This document shows, one piece after another, positions 41,679-51,018 of a stretch of DNA of 64,000 nt. The translations under genes were made by a program, and so were the position numbers. This stretch comes from CAZVLQ01 sp964628185 (GTDB lineage: Bacteria; Pseudomonadota; Zetaproteobacteria; Mariprofundales; Mariprofundaceae): positions 26,146-90,145 of the forward strand of contig CAZVLQ010000007.1 in NCBI GenBank assembly GCA_964628185.1. Reading direction: 5' to 3'. Numbering within the stretch: position 1 is the stretch's first letter; every line of letters starts with the position of its first letter. A model generated the notes under the pieces. It saw only the letters and a list, made by a program, of their open reading frames with translations, made no database searches and was not told where the DNA came from.

Positions 41679-42465
41679 ACTTGGCAAGCGCGTCCTGACA
41701 GCCCTGGTCCTGGCTCCGCTGGCGCTGTGGTGGCTTCTGTATGCGCCATCGCCATGGTTTGGCTGGTTGCTGGGTATCATGGTCATGGCCGCCCTGTCCG
41801 AGCTTGTATCCATGCTGGCGCTTCCGTTACGTTTCTGGTTCGGGCTGGCTGCCGCGATTAGCGTTGTGCTGATGCTTGCGGGCGAACATGCCGCCGTTGT
41901 GATACTGGCGCTGGGCATGATGTGGACTGCGCTGCTCATGGTTGCGGCAGGCGGGAGCACCCGTACGGATCTGTCCGTCCTGATCAACAGGCTGGCACTT
42001 GCCTACTGGATGGCCGTCTGGCTGCTTCTGTTTATGTGGGCACTTTTGCTGATCCACAAGTTGCCCTTTGGCGGCAAGTTTCTTCTGGGTGCGTTTGTCG
42101 GCGTGTGGGTATCGGATATTGCCGCCTATTTTGCCGGTAAACGTTTCGGCAGGCACAGGCTTTGCCCGTCCATCAGCCCCGGAAAGACAGTGGAGGGCGC
42201 ACTGGCCGGTTTTCTGCTGGGCGTGCCTGCGGCGACTGCGATCTGGTTCTTTTTTACACCTTCGACACCAGGCGTGGCGCTGTTTCTCGGCTGTGTGCTT
42301 GTCGTTACCGGCATGTTGGGTGATGTGGCGGAATCCGCAGTCAAGCGGACGACCGGGAGCAAGGACAGCGGTCATATGCTGCCGGGACACGGGGGTCTGC
42401 TGGATCGCATCGATGCACTTGTTCCGGCTGTTTCCATTGCCGGTCTGCTATGGGTTGGCCTGTGA
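41671..42465 (+). CDS. cdsA: Phosphatidate cytidylyltransferase
   Basis: 264 residues with about eight membrane spans. It makes CDP-diacylglycerol for phospholipid synthesis. The CdsA signature near the C-terminus is intact: SPGKTVEGALAGF, then GDVAESAVKRTTGSKDSG and LPGHGGLLDRIDA. The start ATG at 41671 overlaps the uppS stop; a longer frame from 41494 is antisense of no meaning. dxr begins 19 bp downstream. Confidence 0.95.
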   Translation: MPELGKRVLTALVLAPLALWWLLYAPSPWFGWLLGIMVMAALSELVSMLALPLRFWFGLAAAISVVLMLAGEHAAVVILALGMMWTALLMVAAGGSTRTDLSVLINRLALAYWMAVWLLLFMWALLLIHKLPFGGKFLLGAFVGVWVSDIAAYFAGKRFGRHRLCPSISPGKTVEGALAGFLLGVPAATAIWFFFTPSTPGVALFLGCVLVVTGMLGDVAESAVKRTTGSKDSGHMLPGHGGLLDRIDALVPAVSIAGLLWVGL

Positions 42466-42484
42466 ACAGCACAGGGTTACTGAA

Positions 42485-43642
42485 ATGAAACGATTGACGG
42501 TTCTGGGAGCCACGGGTTCCATTGGCGCAAGCGTGGCGGATGTGTTGCTGCGTCACCGGGACGGATTTTCCGTCCATGCACTGGTTGGACATCAAAACTT
42601 TGAGCGTATGCTGGTGCTGGCTCGCGATTTGCATCCTGAGTGGGTCGTCATGACGGACCCACAGGCGGCCGGCAGCCTTGGCGGACGTCTGCCCGCAGGC
42701 GTGCGCCTGGCAACGGGGATGGATGCCGCCATTGACATGGCGTCGGATGCAACGGTGGATATTGTGATTGCAGCCATGGTGGGCGCCGCGGGATTGCCGG
42801 CGGCCCTGGCGGCGGTCAGAGCGGGGAAACGGGTAGGCCTGGCCAACAAGGAATGTCTGGTGACGGCGGGCCGGATTTTTATGCAGGCGGCCAAAACAAG
42901 TGGAGCGGAAGTCGTGCCGGTGGATTCGGAGCATGCGGCCGTGCATCAATGCCTGGCCGGACATGACCGGGATTCCGTTTCGCGGATCATCCTGACGGCT
43001 TCGGGCGGGCCTTTCCGGGAAAGGGATCCGGCAACCATGCATACGATTTCACCTGAAGAAGCGGTTGCGCATCCCAACTGGGACATGGGTGCCAAGATCA
43101 GCGTGGATTCAGCCACGATGATGAACAAGGCGCTGGAACTGATTGAAGCGCGCTGGCTGTTTTCGATGCCTCCGGAAAAGCTGTTTGCCATCATTCATCC
43201 ACAAAGCATTGTGCATGGCATGGTGGAATATATTGATGGTTCGGTCATGGCCCAGCTGGCTGAGCCGGATATGCGCGGACCCGTCGCCTACGCATTGCAG
43301 ATGGAGCCGCGCCTGGTCTCCGGCATTCCGGTGCTGGAGCTTGCCAGGCATGGTCGGCTGGATTTCCAGCAGGTGGATGAGGCGCGTTTTCCCGCCATGC
43401 GCCTGGTGTGTGATGTCATTCGTGGCCGTGATTCACTTGCCATCGCCTTCAATGCGGCCAATGAAACCGCCAATCAGGCCTTCCTCGCGCGGCGTATCCC
43501 GTTTACGGACATTGTGCGCATTGTCGGCAAGGTCGTGGAGGCGAGTGAAGATGTTTCCGTTGACGAGCTGGATGAGGTATGGTCCCGCGACCGCGAAAGC
43601 CGCCAGCTGGCGGAGTCGCTGATCCAGTCAAGCGGAGGATAA
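42485..43642 (+). CDS. dxr: 1-deoxy-D-xylulose 5-phosphate reductoisomerase
   Basis: 385 residues. It makes MEP in the non-mevalonate isoprenoid pathway, feeding UppS. The NADPH motif LGATGSIG, the metal and substrate residues in VDSEHAAVHQCL, TASGGPFRE and HPNWDMGAKISVDSATMMNK are present. The start at 42485 follows the cdsA stop by 19 bp. A longer frame opening inside cdsA is not used. A TTG-started rseP follows after one base. Confidence 0.97.
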   Translation: MKRLTVLGATGSIGASVADVLLRHRDGFSVHALVGHQNFERMLVLARDLHPEWVVMTDPQAAGSLGGRLPAGVRLATGMDAAIDMASDATVDIVIAAMVGAAGLPAALAAVRAGKRVGLANKECLVTAGRIFMQAAKTSGAEVVPVDSEHAAVHQCLAGHDRDSVSRIILTASGGPFRERDPATMHTISPEEAVAHPNWDMGAKISVDSATMMNKALELIEARWLFSMPPEKLFAIIHPQSIVHGMVEYIDGSVMAQLAEPDMRGPVAYALQMEPRLVSGIPVLELARHGRLDFQQVDEARFPAMRLVCDVIRGRDSLAIAFNAANETANQAFLARRIPFTDIVRIVGKVVEASEDVSVDELDEVWSRDRESRQLAESLIQSSGG

Positions 43643-43643
43643 T

Positions 43644-45002
43644 TTGATCGAAACCCTGCATACCATGGCCGCTTTCATCGTAGCCATTTCCCTGTTGATT
43701 TTTGTCCACGAATTCGGGCATTTTATCGTTGCCCGCAGACTTGGCGTCAAGGTCGAAAAGTTTTCCGTCGGCTTCGGCCCCGCACTTTTTTCCTGGTGTA
43801 GCCGTGATGGAGAAGTGCTGTATGTGATTGCAGCCATCCCGCTTGGCGGTTATGTGAAGATGCTGGGTGAAAATCCGGTTGAGCAGGGTGATGAAGTCAT
43901 TCAGGAGCTCAGTGAGGAGGACAAGGCCCGCGCCTTTGATGTGCAACCGGTATGGAAACGCGCATGCATTGCCGTGGCGGGTCCCGGCTTCAATTTTCTG
44001 TTTGCGATTGTCGCCTACATGCTGGTGGGCTGGATCGGGCAATTAGTGCTGCCGCCGGTGGTGGGGCAGGTTGTTCCCGCATCCGTGGCGGAACGGGCCG
44101 GGATCAGGATCAGTGATGAAATCGTATCCATCAATGGCGTACGGGTGCACTCATGGCGGCAACTGGAGGAGGGACTGAAGAGCCATGTCGGCGGTTCCGC
44201 CGAATTGCGTATAAAGCGTGGTGATGAAACCGAATCCCTGCATCTGCCCGTTCCTGCTCCCTCCGAGGACCCGCTTCTGGCGGATGTAGCGTCCGAGTCT
44301 GTCGGTATCAATCCCGGTATGCATGTGCTGGTGGCGGGCGTGATGGCGGATGCTCCGGCAGCACGTGCCGGCGTCAGATCCGGTGATGAAGTATTGCAGT
44401 TGCAGGGCGAGCCTGTTGCCAGTATCGGTGGTTTTATTCGCATGGTGCGCCGTCATGCCGGGCAAACAGTAACCTTGAGCGTCAGACGGGAGGGAGAAAT
44501 CCTGAACCTGGACATTACCCCCGAAACGGACGGCAAGGGTCGCGGGCGCATTGGCGCAAAAATGATCGCCCGCCCGCTTTATCCCCAGGTGACTTACCGT
44601 ATGGGACCGCTGGAGGGCATCTCTTATGGCTTTGAGCGCACCTGGGCAATGACCGCCATGACCTTTCAGGTGCTGGGCAAGATGCTGGTGGCATCCATAT
44701 CACCGGAGAATCTGGGGGGTCCCATTGCCATTGCCCAGATTGCCGGAAAAACAGCCGACCTCGGCTTTGTAGCGTTTCTTTCGTTTCTGGCCCTGATTTC
44801 CGTGAACCTCGGCGTGCTCAACCTGCTACCGGTCCCGATCCTGGACGGGGGGCACCTGCTCTATCTGTTCATCGAGAAAGTGCGCGGTGTTCCGCTTCCG
44901 GTCAGGATTATGGAACGATCACAGATTGCCGGCATGGTGTTTATTGCCATACTGATGATCTTTGCCTTCTATAATGACATTGCAAGATGGCTCAGGGGAT
45001 GA
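43644..45002 (+). CDS. rseP: RseP/RIP intramembrane metalloprotease
   Basis: 452 residues. Zinc motif HEFGH at residues 22-26 in the first span, two PDZ domains in the periplasmic part (about 115-300), and LNLLPVPILDGGHLLYL in the later span. RseP cuts anti-sigma factor RseA and clears signal peptides in the envelope stress pathway. The start is TTG at 43644, preceded by GGAGG at good distance. Its stop overlaps the bamA start by four bases, linking the protease to outer-membrane assembly. Confidence 0.95.
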   Translation: MIETLHTMAAFIVAISLLIFVHEFGHFIVARRLGVKVEKFSVGFGPALFSWCSRDGEVLYVIAAIPLGGYVKMLGENPVEQGDEVIQELSEEDKARAFDVQPVWKRACIAVAGPGFNFLFAIVAYMLVGWIGQLVLPPVVGQVVPASVAERAGIRISDEIVSINGVRVHSWRQLEEGLKSHVGGSAELRIKRGDETESLHLPVPAPSEDPLLADVASESVGINPGMHVLVAGVMADAPAARAGVRSGDEVLQLQGEPVASIGGFIRMVRRHAGQTVTLSVRREGEILNLDITPETDGKGRGRIGAKMIARPLYPQVTYRMGPLEGISYGFERTWAMTAMTFQVLGKMLVASISPENLGGPIAIAQIAGKTADLGFVAFLSFLALISVNLGVLNLLPVPILDGGHLLYLFIEKVRGVPLPVRIMERSQIAGMVFIAILMIFAFYNDIARWLRG

Positions 45003-47314
45003 GGTTAGGCGCCGTCGGCATGCATGCCAGGTCATGCACCGGCGTTTTTTTGCTGGCGGCCGCCATGTTCATTCCTGTTTTACCTCTCATGGCCGGGGAG
45101 GCTCCCGCCGCCGCGGGCGCCGACCGTATTGCCTCGATCAAGGTTGCCGGCAACCACTTTGTTGAAACCGGCGCCATCATGGAAAAGATTCACACCGTGG
45201 TGGGGCGGAAGGTGGACCGGCGCCGTATCAGCCGTGATGTCAAACGCCTGTTCGCAACAGGGTTTTTTTCCGATATCAGGGTGGTCGGAGTGGTCAGAAA
45301 GGATGGCAGGCATCTGACCTACCGGGTAAAAGAGAATCCGATGATCGCGTCGATGGCGGTTGAAGGCCTGCATGCAGTGAAGGAAAAGGATCTCAAGCTC
45401 AAGCTCAAGCTCAAATCCGGACATATTTTCAACCAGACGGATCTGGAACGGGACATCAGGACCATCCGCCGCGGTTATCTGAAAAAAGGCTATTACCAGG
45501 TAAAAGTGGATGTAGCCAAAAAGCGGCGCAAGGATGGCCGTGTGGATATAACGCTGAATGTGCTTGAAGGCAATGTGACGCGAATCAAACGTATCCACTT
45601 TATAGGAAACGAGGCATTTCCCAGTCGTGTCCTGGCAAAAGAAATTGCCTCCAGGCAATCCGGATTGATGGCCTGGTTCAAGGACAGGGATGTTTTCAAC
45701 CGTGATCGACTGCAGGCGGACCGGCAATTGATCCTGCAACATTACCTGAATCATGGCTATCTGGACGCCAAGGTTGAATCGACGGTTGTTTCCCTTTCAG
45801 CAGATAAGCACTGGTTTTATCTGACGTTTTCCATCCACGAAGGACGACAGTATGAAATCGGGAGCATTGATCTGCAAGGCGACCTTGTGCCGGACCGCGC
45901 CACCCTCATGGACCTGGTGCGATTGCATCAGGGCGAATTGTATTCACTTGATAAAATGCGCAAAAGCATTGAGGCCATCACGTTGCGGGTGGGTGATGAG
46001 GGCTATGCCTTTGCCACGGTGACGCCGCTGTTTCACCGGCACATAAACAAGCTCACGGTTGACATCACCTTCGACATCGAAAAGGGACGCGAGGTCTATG
46101 TCGAGCGTATTGAGATCAGTGGCAACGATAAAACGGAAGACCCTGTCATCCGGCGTGAACTGAAGCAGGCTGAAGGCGCCCGTTTTTCCAGAACCAGACT
46201 GAAACAAAGCAGGGATAAGGTAAAAAAGCTTTCACTGTTTGAGGATGTGCGCGTATCCATGCCCAGGGGCTCCGCGCCGGACAAGGTGCACATGAAGATT
46301 GATGTAACCGAGAAGCGGACCGGATCATTTACGGTCGGAGCGGGATTTTCACAATTAGAGAAGGTATTTGTGCGCAGTTCCATCAAGGAAAGGAATTTCC
46401 TTGGCAAGGGCTATGCCACGAACCTGACCGGTGAGGTTGGCGCCAAAACTCAGAATTTTGATGCGAGTATTACCGATCCCTATTTTCTGGACCGGGAGCT
46501 GAGCGCCAGCCTTAATGCTTTCAAGAGGCAGACACGCCTGCAGAGCCAGATCGGTTACAAGGAGGACAGCTTCGGTGGCGGTGTTAACCTTGGCATGCCC
46601 ATCACCAGAAACTTCAGCTACAATGTCGGTTATCAGTTTTCGGATACCCGGCTGTTTGACCTGCCGACCGATGCCTCGCTGGTCCTGAAATCCCAGGAAG
46701 GAACCCAAACTACCGGTGAATTAAGTCAGGGGCTTACCTGGGATACGCGAGACAGCCTGATCAGGCCGCAGGATGGAGCCTTGCTGGCCGGCAATCTGGG
46801 TCTGGCCGGGCTTGGCGGCATCAACCGTTTTATCGAACTCAGCTTCAGAGGGGGGGCTTTTTTCCCCATTACCGGGGGATTTATTCTGAATCCATCCTTG
46901 CGGGCAAGTTACATCCATGGCTTTTCGGGCAGGGATGTGCCACTCTTCCGGCGCTATTCGATAGGGGGTGTCGGCAGTGTGAGGGGATTTGACCAGTTCG
47001 GCATAACCATCAGGGATCCGGCTACGAATGACGTGATTGGCGGCAACAAGATGGTTGCGGGCACGCTTAACCTGTTTTTTCCACTACCATACATGCAGAC
47101 TTCAGGTTTCCGGGGTGTAAGCTTCGTGGACGCAGGCACGATTGAGGATTTCAACCAGACCCTGAAATTTTCAACGTTGCGCGTTTCGGCCGGGTTTGGC
47201 ATTGAATGGCTTTCACCAATTGGTCCGGTTGGGTTATCATGGGGCTTTCCATTCCGGAAACAGCCGGGGGACCTTACCAAGACCTTTGAATTCAACCTCG
47301 GGTCAACGTTTTAA
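44999..47314 (+). CDS. bamA: Outer membrane protein assembly factor BamA
   Basis: 771 residues. A signal peptide (to about residue 34, cleavage near MAGEAPA) is followed by five POTRA domains and a C-terminal beta-barrel. The barrel loop motif GGVGSVRGFDQFG and a terminal Phe (LGSTF) are standard. BamA inserts beta-barrel proteins into the outer membrane. The start ATG at 44999 (MRLGAVGMH) overlaps the rseP stop; ATG 44987 is an alternative adding four residues. A hexanucleotide repeat within POTRA 2 codes for alternating Lys-Leu. Confidence 0.94.
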   Translation: MRLGAVGMHARSCTGVFLLAAAMFIPVLPLMAGEAPAAAGADRIASIKVAGNHFVETGAIMEKIHTVVGRKVDRRRISRDVKRLFATGFFSDIRVVGVVRKDGRHLTYRVKENPMIASMAVEGLHAVKEKDLKLKLKLKSGHIFNQTDLERDIRTIRRGYLKKGYYQVKVDVAKKRRKDGRVDITLNVLEGNVTRIKRIHFIGNEAFPSRVLAKEIASRQSGLMAWFKDRDVFNRDRLQADRQLILQHYLNHGYLDAKVESTVVSLSADKHWFYLTFSIHEGRQYEIGSIDLQGDLVPDRATLMDLVRLHQGELYSLDKMRKSIEAITLRVGDEGYAFATVTPLFHRHINKLTVDITFDIEKGREVYVERIEISGNDKTEDPVIRRELKQAEGARFSRTRLKQSRDKVKKLSLFEDVRVSMPRGSAPDKVHMKIDVTEKRTGSFTVGAGFSQLEKVFVRSSIKERNFLGKGYATNLTGEVGAKTQNFDASITDPYFLDRELSASLNAFKRQTRLQSQIGYKEDSFGGGVNLGMPITRNFSYNVGYQFSDTRLFDLPTDASLVLKSQEGTQTTGELSQGLTWDTRDSLIRPQDGALLAGNLGLAGLGGINRFIELSFRGGAFFPITGGFILNPSLRASYIHGFSGRDVPLFRRYSIGGVGSVRGFDQFGITIRDPATNDVIGGNKMVAGTLNLFFPLPYMQTSGFRGVSFVDAGTIEDFNQTLKFSTLRVSAGFGIEWLSPIGPVGLSWGFPFRKQPGDLTKTFEFNLGSTF
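45392..45414 (+). repeat. Hexanucleotide CTCAAG repeat inside bamA
   Basis: Nearly four tandem CTCAAG copies encode KLKLKLK at the start of the second POTRA domain. Gain or loss of a unit keeps the frame and changes the strand length by two residues. Confidence 0.7.
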
Positions 47315-47344
47315 CGAAACCTGAAGGAATAAAGGAGTAATTAC

Positions 47345-47857
47345 ATGCGACAGCGGATATTCATGGCGGGCATTCTGGCGCTGGGCATATTTGCCAGCGG
47401 ACAGGCAGGCGCCAAGGAACTGAAAATTGCCTTTGTGGATGTGAAAAGCGCGATTGAAAACACCAAACAGTACCGTGATGGCCAGCAACGCCTGAAAGCA
47501 ATCAAGAAAGCCAAGCAGAAGGAACTGGAAGCGCTCAGAAAACGCATCAACCAGATGAACAAGGATCTGCTCAGCCAGTCCATGGCCATGTCGCCCGAAC
47601 AGCTGTCTGAAAAGCAACAGGAAGTCAATGACATGAAAAAGAGCTTTAAACGCAGGCTGCAGGACGCGCAGGAGGCCATGGTTCTCGAAAGAAATCGTCT
47701 GTTGGCCGGAATCAACACCAAGTTCGGGAAAACAATCCGCGATTTTGGCAAGAAAAATGCCTATGATTTTATTCTGACCCGGCCTTCGGTGCTTTTTGTA
47801 TCCCCCGCGCATGATGTGACCGCCCAGGTAACCAAACGCCTCGATTCAAGCAAATAG
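47345..47857 (+). CDS. skp: OmpH/Skp-family periplasmic chaperone
   Basis: 170 residues. A signal peptide ends at about residue 23 (SGQAGA-KE). Next comes LKIAFVDVKSAIENT, the beta core, then a long charged coiled coil (about 45-130) that forms the grasping arms of the Skp trimer, and the return strand. Skp holds unfolded outer-membrane proteins on their way to BamA. It lies 30 bp behind bamA and three bases before lpxD. Confidence 0.92.
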   Translation: MRQRIFMAGILALGIFASGQAGAKELKIAFVDVKSAIENTKQYRDGQQRLKAIKKAKQKELEALRKRINQMNKDLLSQSMAMSPEQLSEKQQEVNDMKKSFKRRLQDAQEAMVLERNRLLAGINTKFGKTIRDFGKKNAYDFILTRPSVLFVSPAHDVTAQVTKRLDSSK

Positions 47858-47860
47858 GCC

Positions 47861-48862
47861 ATGCGCCTTCAGGATATCGCCAGACTGGTGTCCGGCAGGC
47901 TGGAACACGCCGATCAGGCTGCTGAAGTTACAGGCATACAGTCGCTTGAACACGCCGGACCGGAGGATGCCTCTTTTCTGGCCAATATGCGTTATAAAGG
48001 GCTGTTTGAGGCGTCCCGGGCAGGTGTGATTTTTGTTCAGGCCCGGGTGTTTCCGGATGCGGACCGTGCGATTATTCGCGTTGCGGACCCGTATCTTGCT
48101 TTTGCGCTGCTTCAGCGCTGTTTCTATCCTGCCGTTACCGGAACGGGATTGCGTCACCCGTCCGCGGTGATTCACGATACCGCAACCCTCGCGGAAAATG
48201 TGGACGTGGATCCCTTGGCGGTGATTGGCAGGCATGTACGCATTGGTTCAGGCTGCCGCATCGGTGCCGGCTGCATGATTGAAGATAATGTGAAAATCGG
48301 AGAAAATTGTATATTGCATCCCCGTGTCGTGCTCGGGGCTTCGTGCATGCTTGGAAATAATGTGATTGTCCAGGCAGGTGCCGTGATCGGTTCCGATGGC
48401 TTCGGTTATGCATGGGATGGCCATGCGCACCTGAAAATTCCCCAGACCGGGCGGGTTGTACTTGCCGATGATGTGGAGATCGGGGCCAACGCCTGTATTG
48501 ATCGCGGCGCCATGGGCGATACCGTGATTGGTCCGGGAGCGAAGCTTGATAACCTGATTCAGATTGGTCATAACGTCCGTGTCGGCGCCTGTAGCATCAT
48601 GGCCAGCCAGGTCGGCATTTCAGGCTCTACGGAAGTGGGCAAGGGTTGCCAGTTCGGCGGCCAGGTCGGTATAGCCGGGCATCTCCATATTGGTGACGGA
48701 TGCCGGATTGCAGCCAAAAGCGGCGTGCCGGGCGACCTGAAAGGCGGGGGCACCTACGCAGGCATCCCGGCCATGCCGCATCGTCTCTGGCTAAAGGTTT
48801 CGGCCCTGATGATTCGTCTGCCCGCGATGTGGAAGGCATTGGGAATCCGTGCCGGAAAATAA
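47861..48862 (+). CDS. lpxD: UDP-3-O-acylglucosamine N-acyltransferase
   Basis: 333 residues. The third step of lipid A synthesis. An N-terminal uridine-binding domain (to about 100) is followed by a left-handed beta helix of hexapeptide repeats. The catalytic His region GSDGFGYAWDGHAHLKIPQ and the later IDRGAMGDTVIG and QIGHNVRVG segments are present. The gene begins three bases behind skp; fabZ starts 21 bp downstream. Confidence 0.95.
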   Translation: MRLQDIARLVSGRLEHADQAAEVTGIQSLEHAGPEDASFLANMRYKGLFEASRAGVIFVQARVFPDADRAIIRVADPYLAFALLQRCFYPAVTGTGLRHPSAVIHDTATLAENVDVDPLAVIGRHVRIGSGCRIGAGCMIEDNVKIGENCILHPRVVLGASCMLGNNVIVQAGAVIGSDGFGYAWDGHAHLKIPQTGRVVLADDVEIGANACIDRGAMGDTVIGPGAKLDNLIQIGHNVRVGACSIMASQVGISGSTEVGKGCQFGGQVGIAGHLHIGDGCRIAAKSGVPGDLKGGGTYAGIPAMPHRLWLKVSALMIRLPAMWKALGIRAGK

Positions 48863-48883
48863 TGCATCATAAGAGAGATACGT

Positions 48884-49330
48884 ATGGCCGAACTGAATAT
48901 TAATGAAATTATGGAGATGCTTCCGCATCGCTATCCGTTCCTGCTGGTTGACAGAGTAGTGGATTTTGAGCCGGAAAAATTTATTCGCGCTATCAAGAAT
49001 GTGAGCTACAACGAGCCCCATTTTACCGGACATTTTTCAAGCTATCCGGTGATGCCCGGCGTTCTGCTTGTTGAAGGCATGGCCCAGACCGGCGGACTGC
49101 TTGCATTTCAGTCCATTCCCAGGGACAGGGAATACCTGGTTTATTTTACCGGCATCGACGGCGTACGCTTTCGCAGGCCCGTCAGGCCCGGTGATCAGGT
49201 CGTGTATGAACTGACCCTGCTGCGCCGCCGCGGGCTGATGTGGAAGTTCAGGGGGCAGGCCAGCGTGGATGGGGAGTTGGCCTGCGAGGGTGAGCTGATG
49301 GCTACACTGATGCCGAGAGACGAAGTCTGA
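48884..49330 (+). CDS. fabZ: 3-hydroxyacyl-ACP dehydratase
   Basis: 148 residues, hot-dog fold. MLPHRYPFLLVDRV and the catalytic segment with HFTGHFSSYPVMPGVLLVE (His and Glu) are intact. FabZ dehydrates hydroxyacyl-ACP in fatty acid synthesis, competing with LpxA and LpxD for the same hydroxyacyl pool, which explains its place between them. It overlaps lpxA by one base. Confidence 0.96.
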   Translation: MAELNINEIMEMLPHRYPFLLVDRVVDFEPEKFIRAIKNVSYNEPHFTGHFSSYPVMPGVLLVEGMAQTGGLLAFQSIPRDREYLVYFTGIDGVRFRRPVRPGDQVVYELTLLRRRGLMWKFRGQASVDGELACEGELMATLMPRDEV

Positions 49331-50136
49331 TGCCCAGGGTTCATCCAACAGCGGTGATTGCCGGAGGTGCCGATATCCGGCCCGGTGCGATCATCGGTCC
49401 GTATTGTGTCGTGGACGATCATGCCCGTATCGGTTCAGGCAGCGAGCTGATTTCCCATGTGGTCGTAACGGGTCATGCCCGCATTGGAGAGCGCAACCGG
49501 ATTTTTCCTTTTGCCTGTATTGGCCACGAGCCTCAGGATTTGAAATACCATGGCGAACCTTCCCGGGTGGAGATTGGCGATGGCAATACGATTCGAGAGA
49601 ATGTTACCGTGAATACGGGCACCGAGGGTGGCGGCATGGTCACCCGTATCGGCAACGGGAATCTACTGATGGCCTATGTGCATATTGCACACGATTGCCA
49701 GGTCGGGAATGAAGCGGTTCTTGCAAATTGCGCCACTCTGGCCGGTCATATCGAAATCGGGGACGGTGCGATTATCGGCGGCCTTTCCGCCATCCACCAG
49801 TTCGTACGTATCGGCCGTTATGCCATGATTGGCGGCATGAGTGGCATTACCAAGGATGTACCCCCGTTCTGTCTGACGGCAGGCGGCTACAGGCCCGGTC
49901 TGACCGGTCTGAATCTGATCGGCCTGAAACGCCGTGGTTTTACACAGGAGAACATCCGGCTTCTCAAACAGGTGTACAGGATATTACTTCAGGGTGCCGG
50001 TTCGCGTGCAAGCAGGATCGAGAAGGCTGAGGCCAGCGCCGGTGATGATCCATATGGCAGGGAATTGCTCGCGTTTGTCCGTGATGCCAGACGCGGGATT
50101 GTTATACATCGGCGCGATTCAGACCAGACTGCGTGA
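49330..50136 (+). CDS. lpxA: UDP-N-acetylglucosamine O-acyltransferase
   Basis: 268 residues. The first step of lipid A synthesis. A beta helix of hexapeptide repeats carries the catalytic His region MAYVHIAHDCQVGN, followed by the helical C-terminal domain (GLKRRGFTQENIRLLKQVYR). The start shares one base with the fabZ stop (TGATG). lpxI follows after 22 bp. Confidence 0.96.
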   Translation: MPRVHPTAVIAGGADIRPGAIIGPYCVVDDHARIGSGSELISHVVVTGHARIGERNRIFPFACIGHEPQDLKYHGEPSRVEIGDGNTIRENVTVNTGTEGGGMVTRIGNGNLLMAYVHIAHDCQVGNEAVLANCATLAGHIEIGDGAIIGGLSAIHQFVRIGRYAMIGGMSGITKDVPPFCLTAGGYRPGLTGLNLIGLKRRGFTQENIRLLKQVYRILLQGAGSRASRIEKAEASAGDDPYGRELLAFVRDARRGIVIHRRDSDQTA

Positions 50137-50158
50137 TACGTCGCCTGCTCACAATCTG

Positions 50159-51001
50159 ATGGGTACGCACGCCGGAGAAGGACGCATTCCGGGCAAGCTC
50201 GGCCTTATGGCCGGTTACGGTACTTTTCCGCTTGAACTCGCCGCCAGCCTTCAGAAACGCGGCGTGGAACTGCATGTGGTTGCGGCGAAGGAAGAAACGG
50301 CTGCCGGAATCGAGGAATATGCGTCGTCCATCTGCTGGCTGCATGTCGGTCAACTGGGTGGCATGATCAGGGCATTCAGGGCCGCGGGCGTGGAATCCAT
50401 GATGTTTGCCGGCAAGGTGCGCAAGCTCCACCTTTTTCGCAACTTTCGTCCGGACCTGACCGCGGTCAGGACCCTGGCCAGAATCCCCGACCGCCGGGAT
50501 GATACAATTATGAATGCCATTGCGGACGAACTGGGCAAGGCGGGTATCCTGGTATTGCCCCAGACCTTGTGCGCGGGAGACATGCTGGCCGGCGAGGGGC
50601 TCCTGTTTGGTCCCGGGCCATCCAGGTCAATTTTCAGTGAAATGGATTTCGGCTATACCCAGGCCCGTGGAATCGCGGCGCTTGATATTGGTCAGACCGT
50701 TGTGGTTCAGGATCGAGCCATATTGGCGGTTGAGGCAATCGAGGGGACAGACGAGGCCATTCGCAGGGGCGGTGCATTGGGAAACGGCAGGGCTGTGGTT
50801 GTGAAGGTGGCCAAGCCGAAACAGGATTTGCGTTTTGACGTACCGGCCATTGGTCCGGATACGGTTGAAAGCATGCATGCCTGCGGCTGTATGGTGCTGG
50901 CGGTTGAGGCCGGCAAGACCCTGCTTCTTGAACGCGGAAAAATGGCGGATCTGGCGCAACGGTACGGAATTTCGGTTTTCGGCCTGCGGGCCAGGGTCTG
51001 A
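50159..51001 (+). CDS. lpxI: UDP-2,3-diacylglucosamine pyrophosphatase LpxI
   Basis: 280 residues of the LpxI (DUF1009) type. N-terminal LGLMAGYGTFPLELAAS and the C-terminal catalytic domain (RGIAALDIGQTVVVQD, AVEAIEGTDEAIRRGG, FDVPAIGPDTVE) match. LpxI hydrolyses UDP-diacylglucosamine to lipid X by attack on the alpha phosphorus and replaces LpxH of enteric bacteria. The start ATG at 50159 has no good ribosome-binding site; the frame is open further upstream within lpxA. It sits between lpxA and lpxB, the usual place. Confidence 0.92.
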   Translation: MGTHAGEGRIPGKLGLMAGYGTFPLELAASLQKRGVELHVVAAKEETAAGIEEYASSICWLHVGQLGGMIRAFRAAGVESMMFAGKVRKLHLFRNFRPDLTAVRTLARIPDRRDDTIMNAIADELGKAGILVLPQTLCAGDMLAGEGLLFGPGPSRSIFSEMDFGYTQARGIAALDIGQTVVVQDRAILAVEAIEGTDEAIRRGGALGNGRAVVVKVAKPKQDLRFDVPAIGPDTVESMHACGCMVLAVEAGKTLLLERGKMADLAQRYGISVFGLRARV

Positions 51002-51018
51002 GTTCTCAATCCGGCAGC

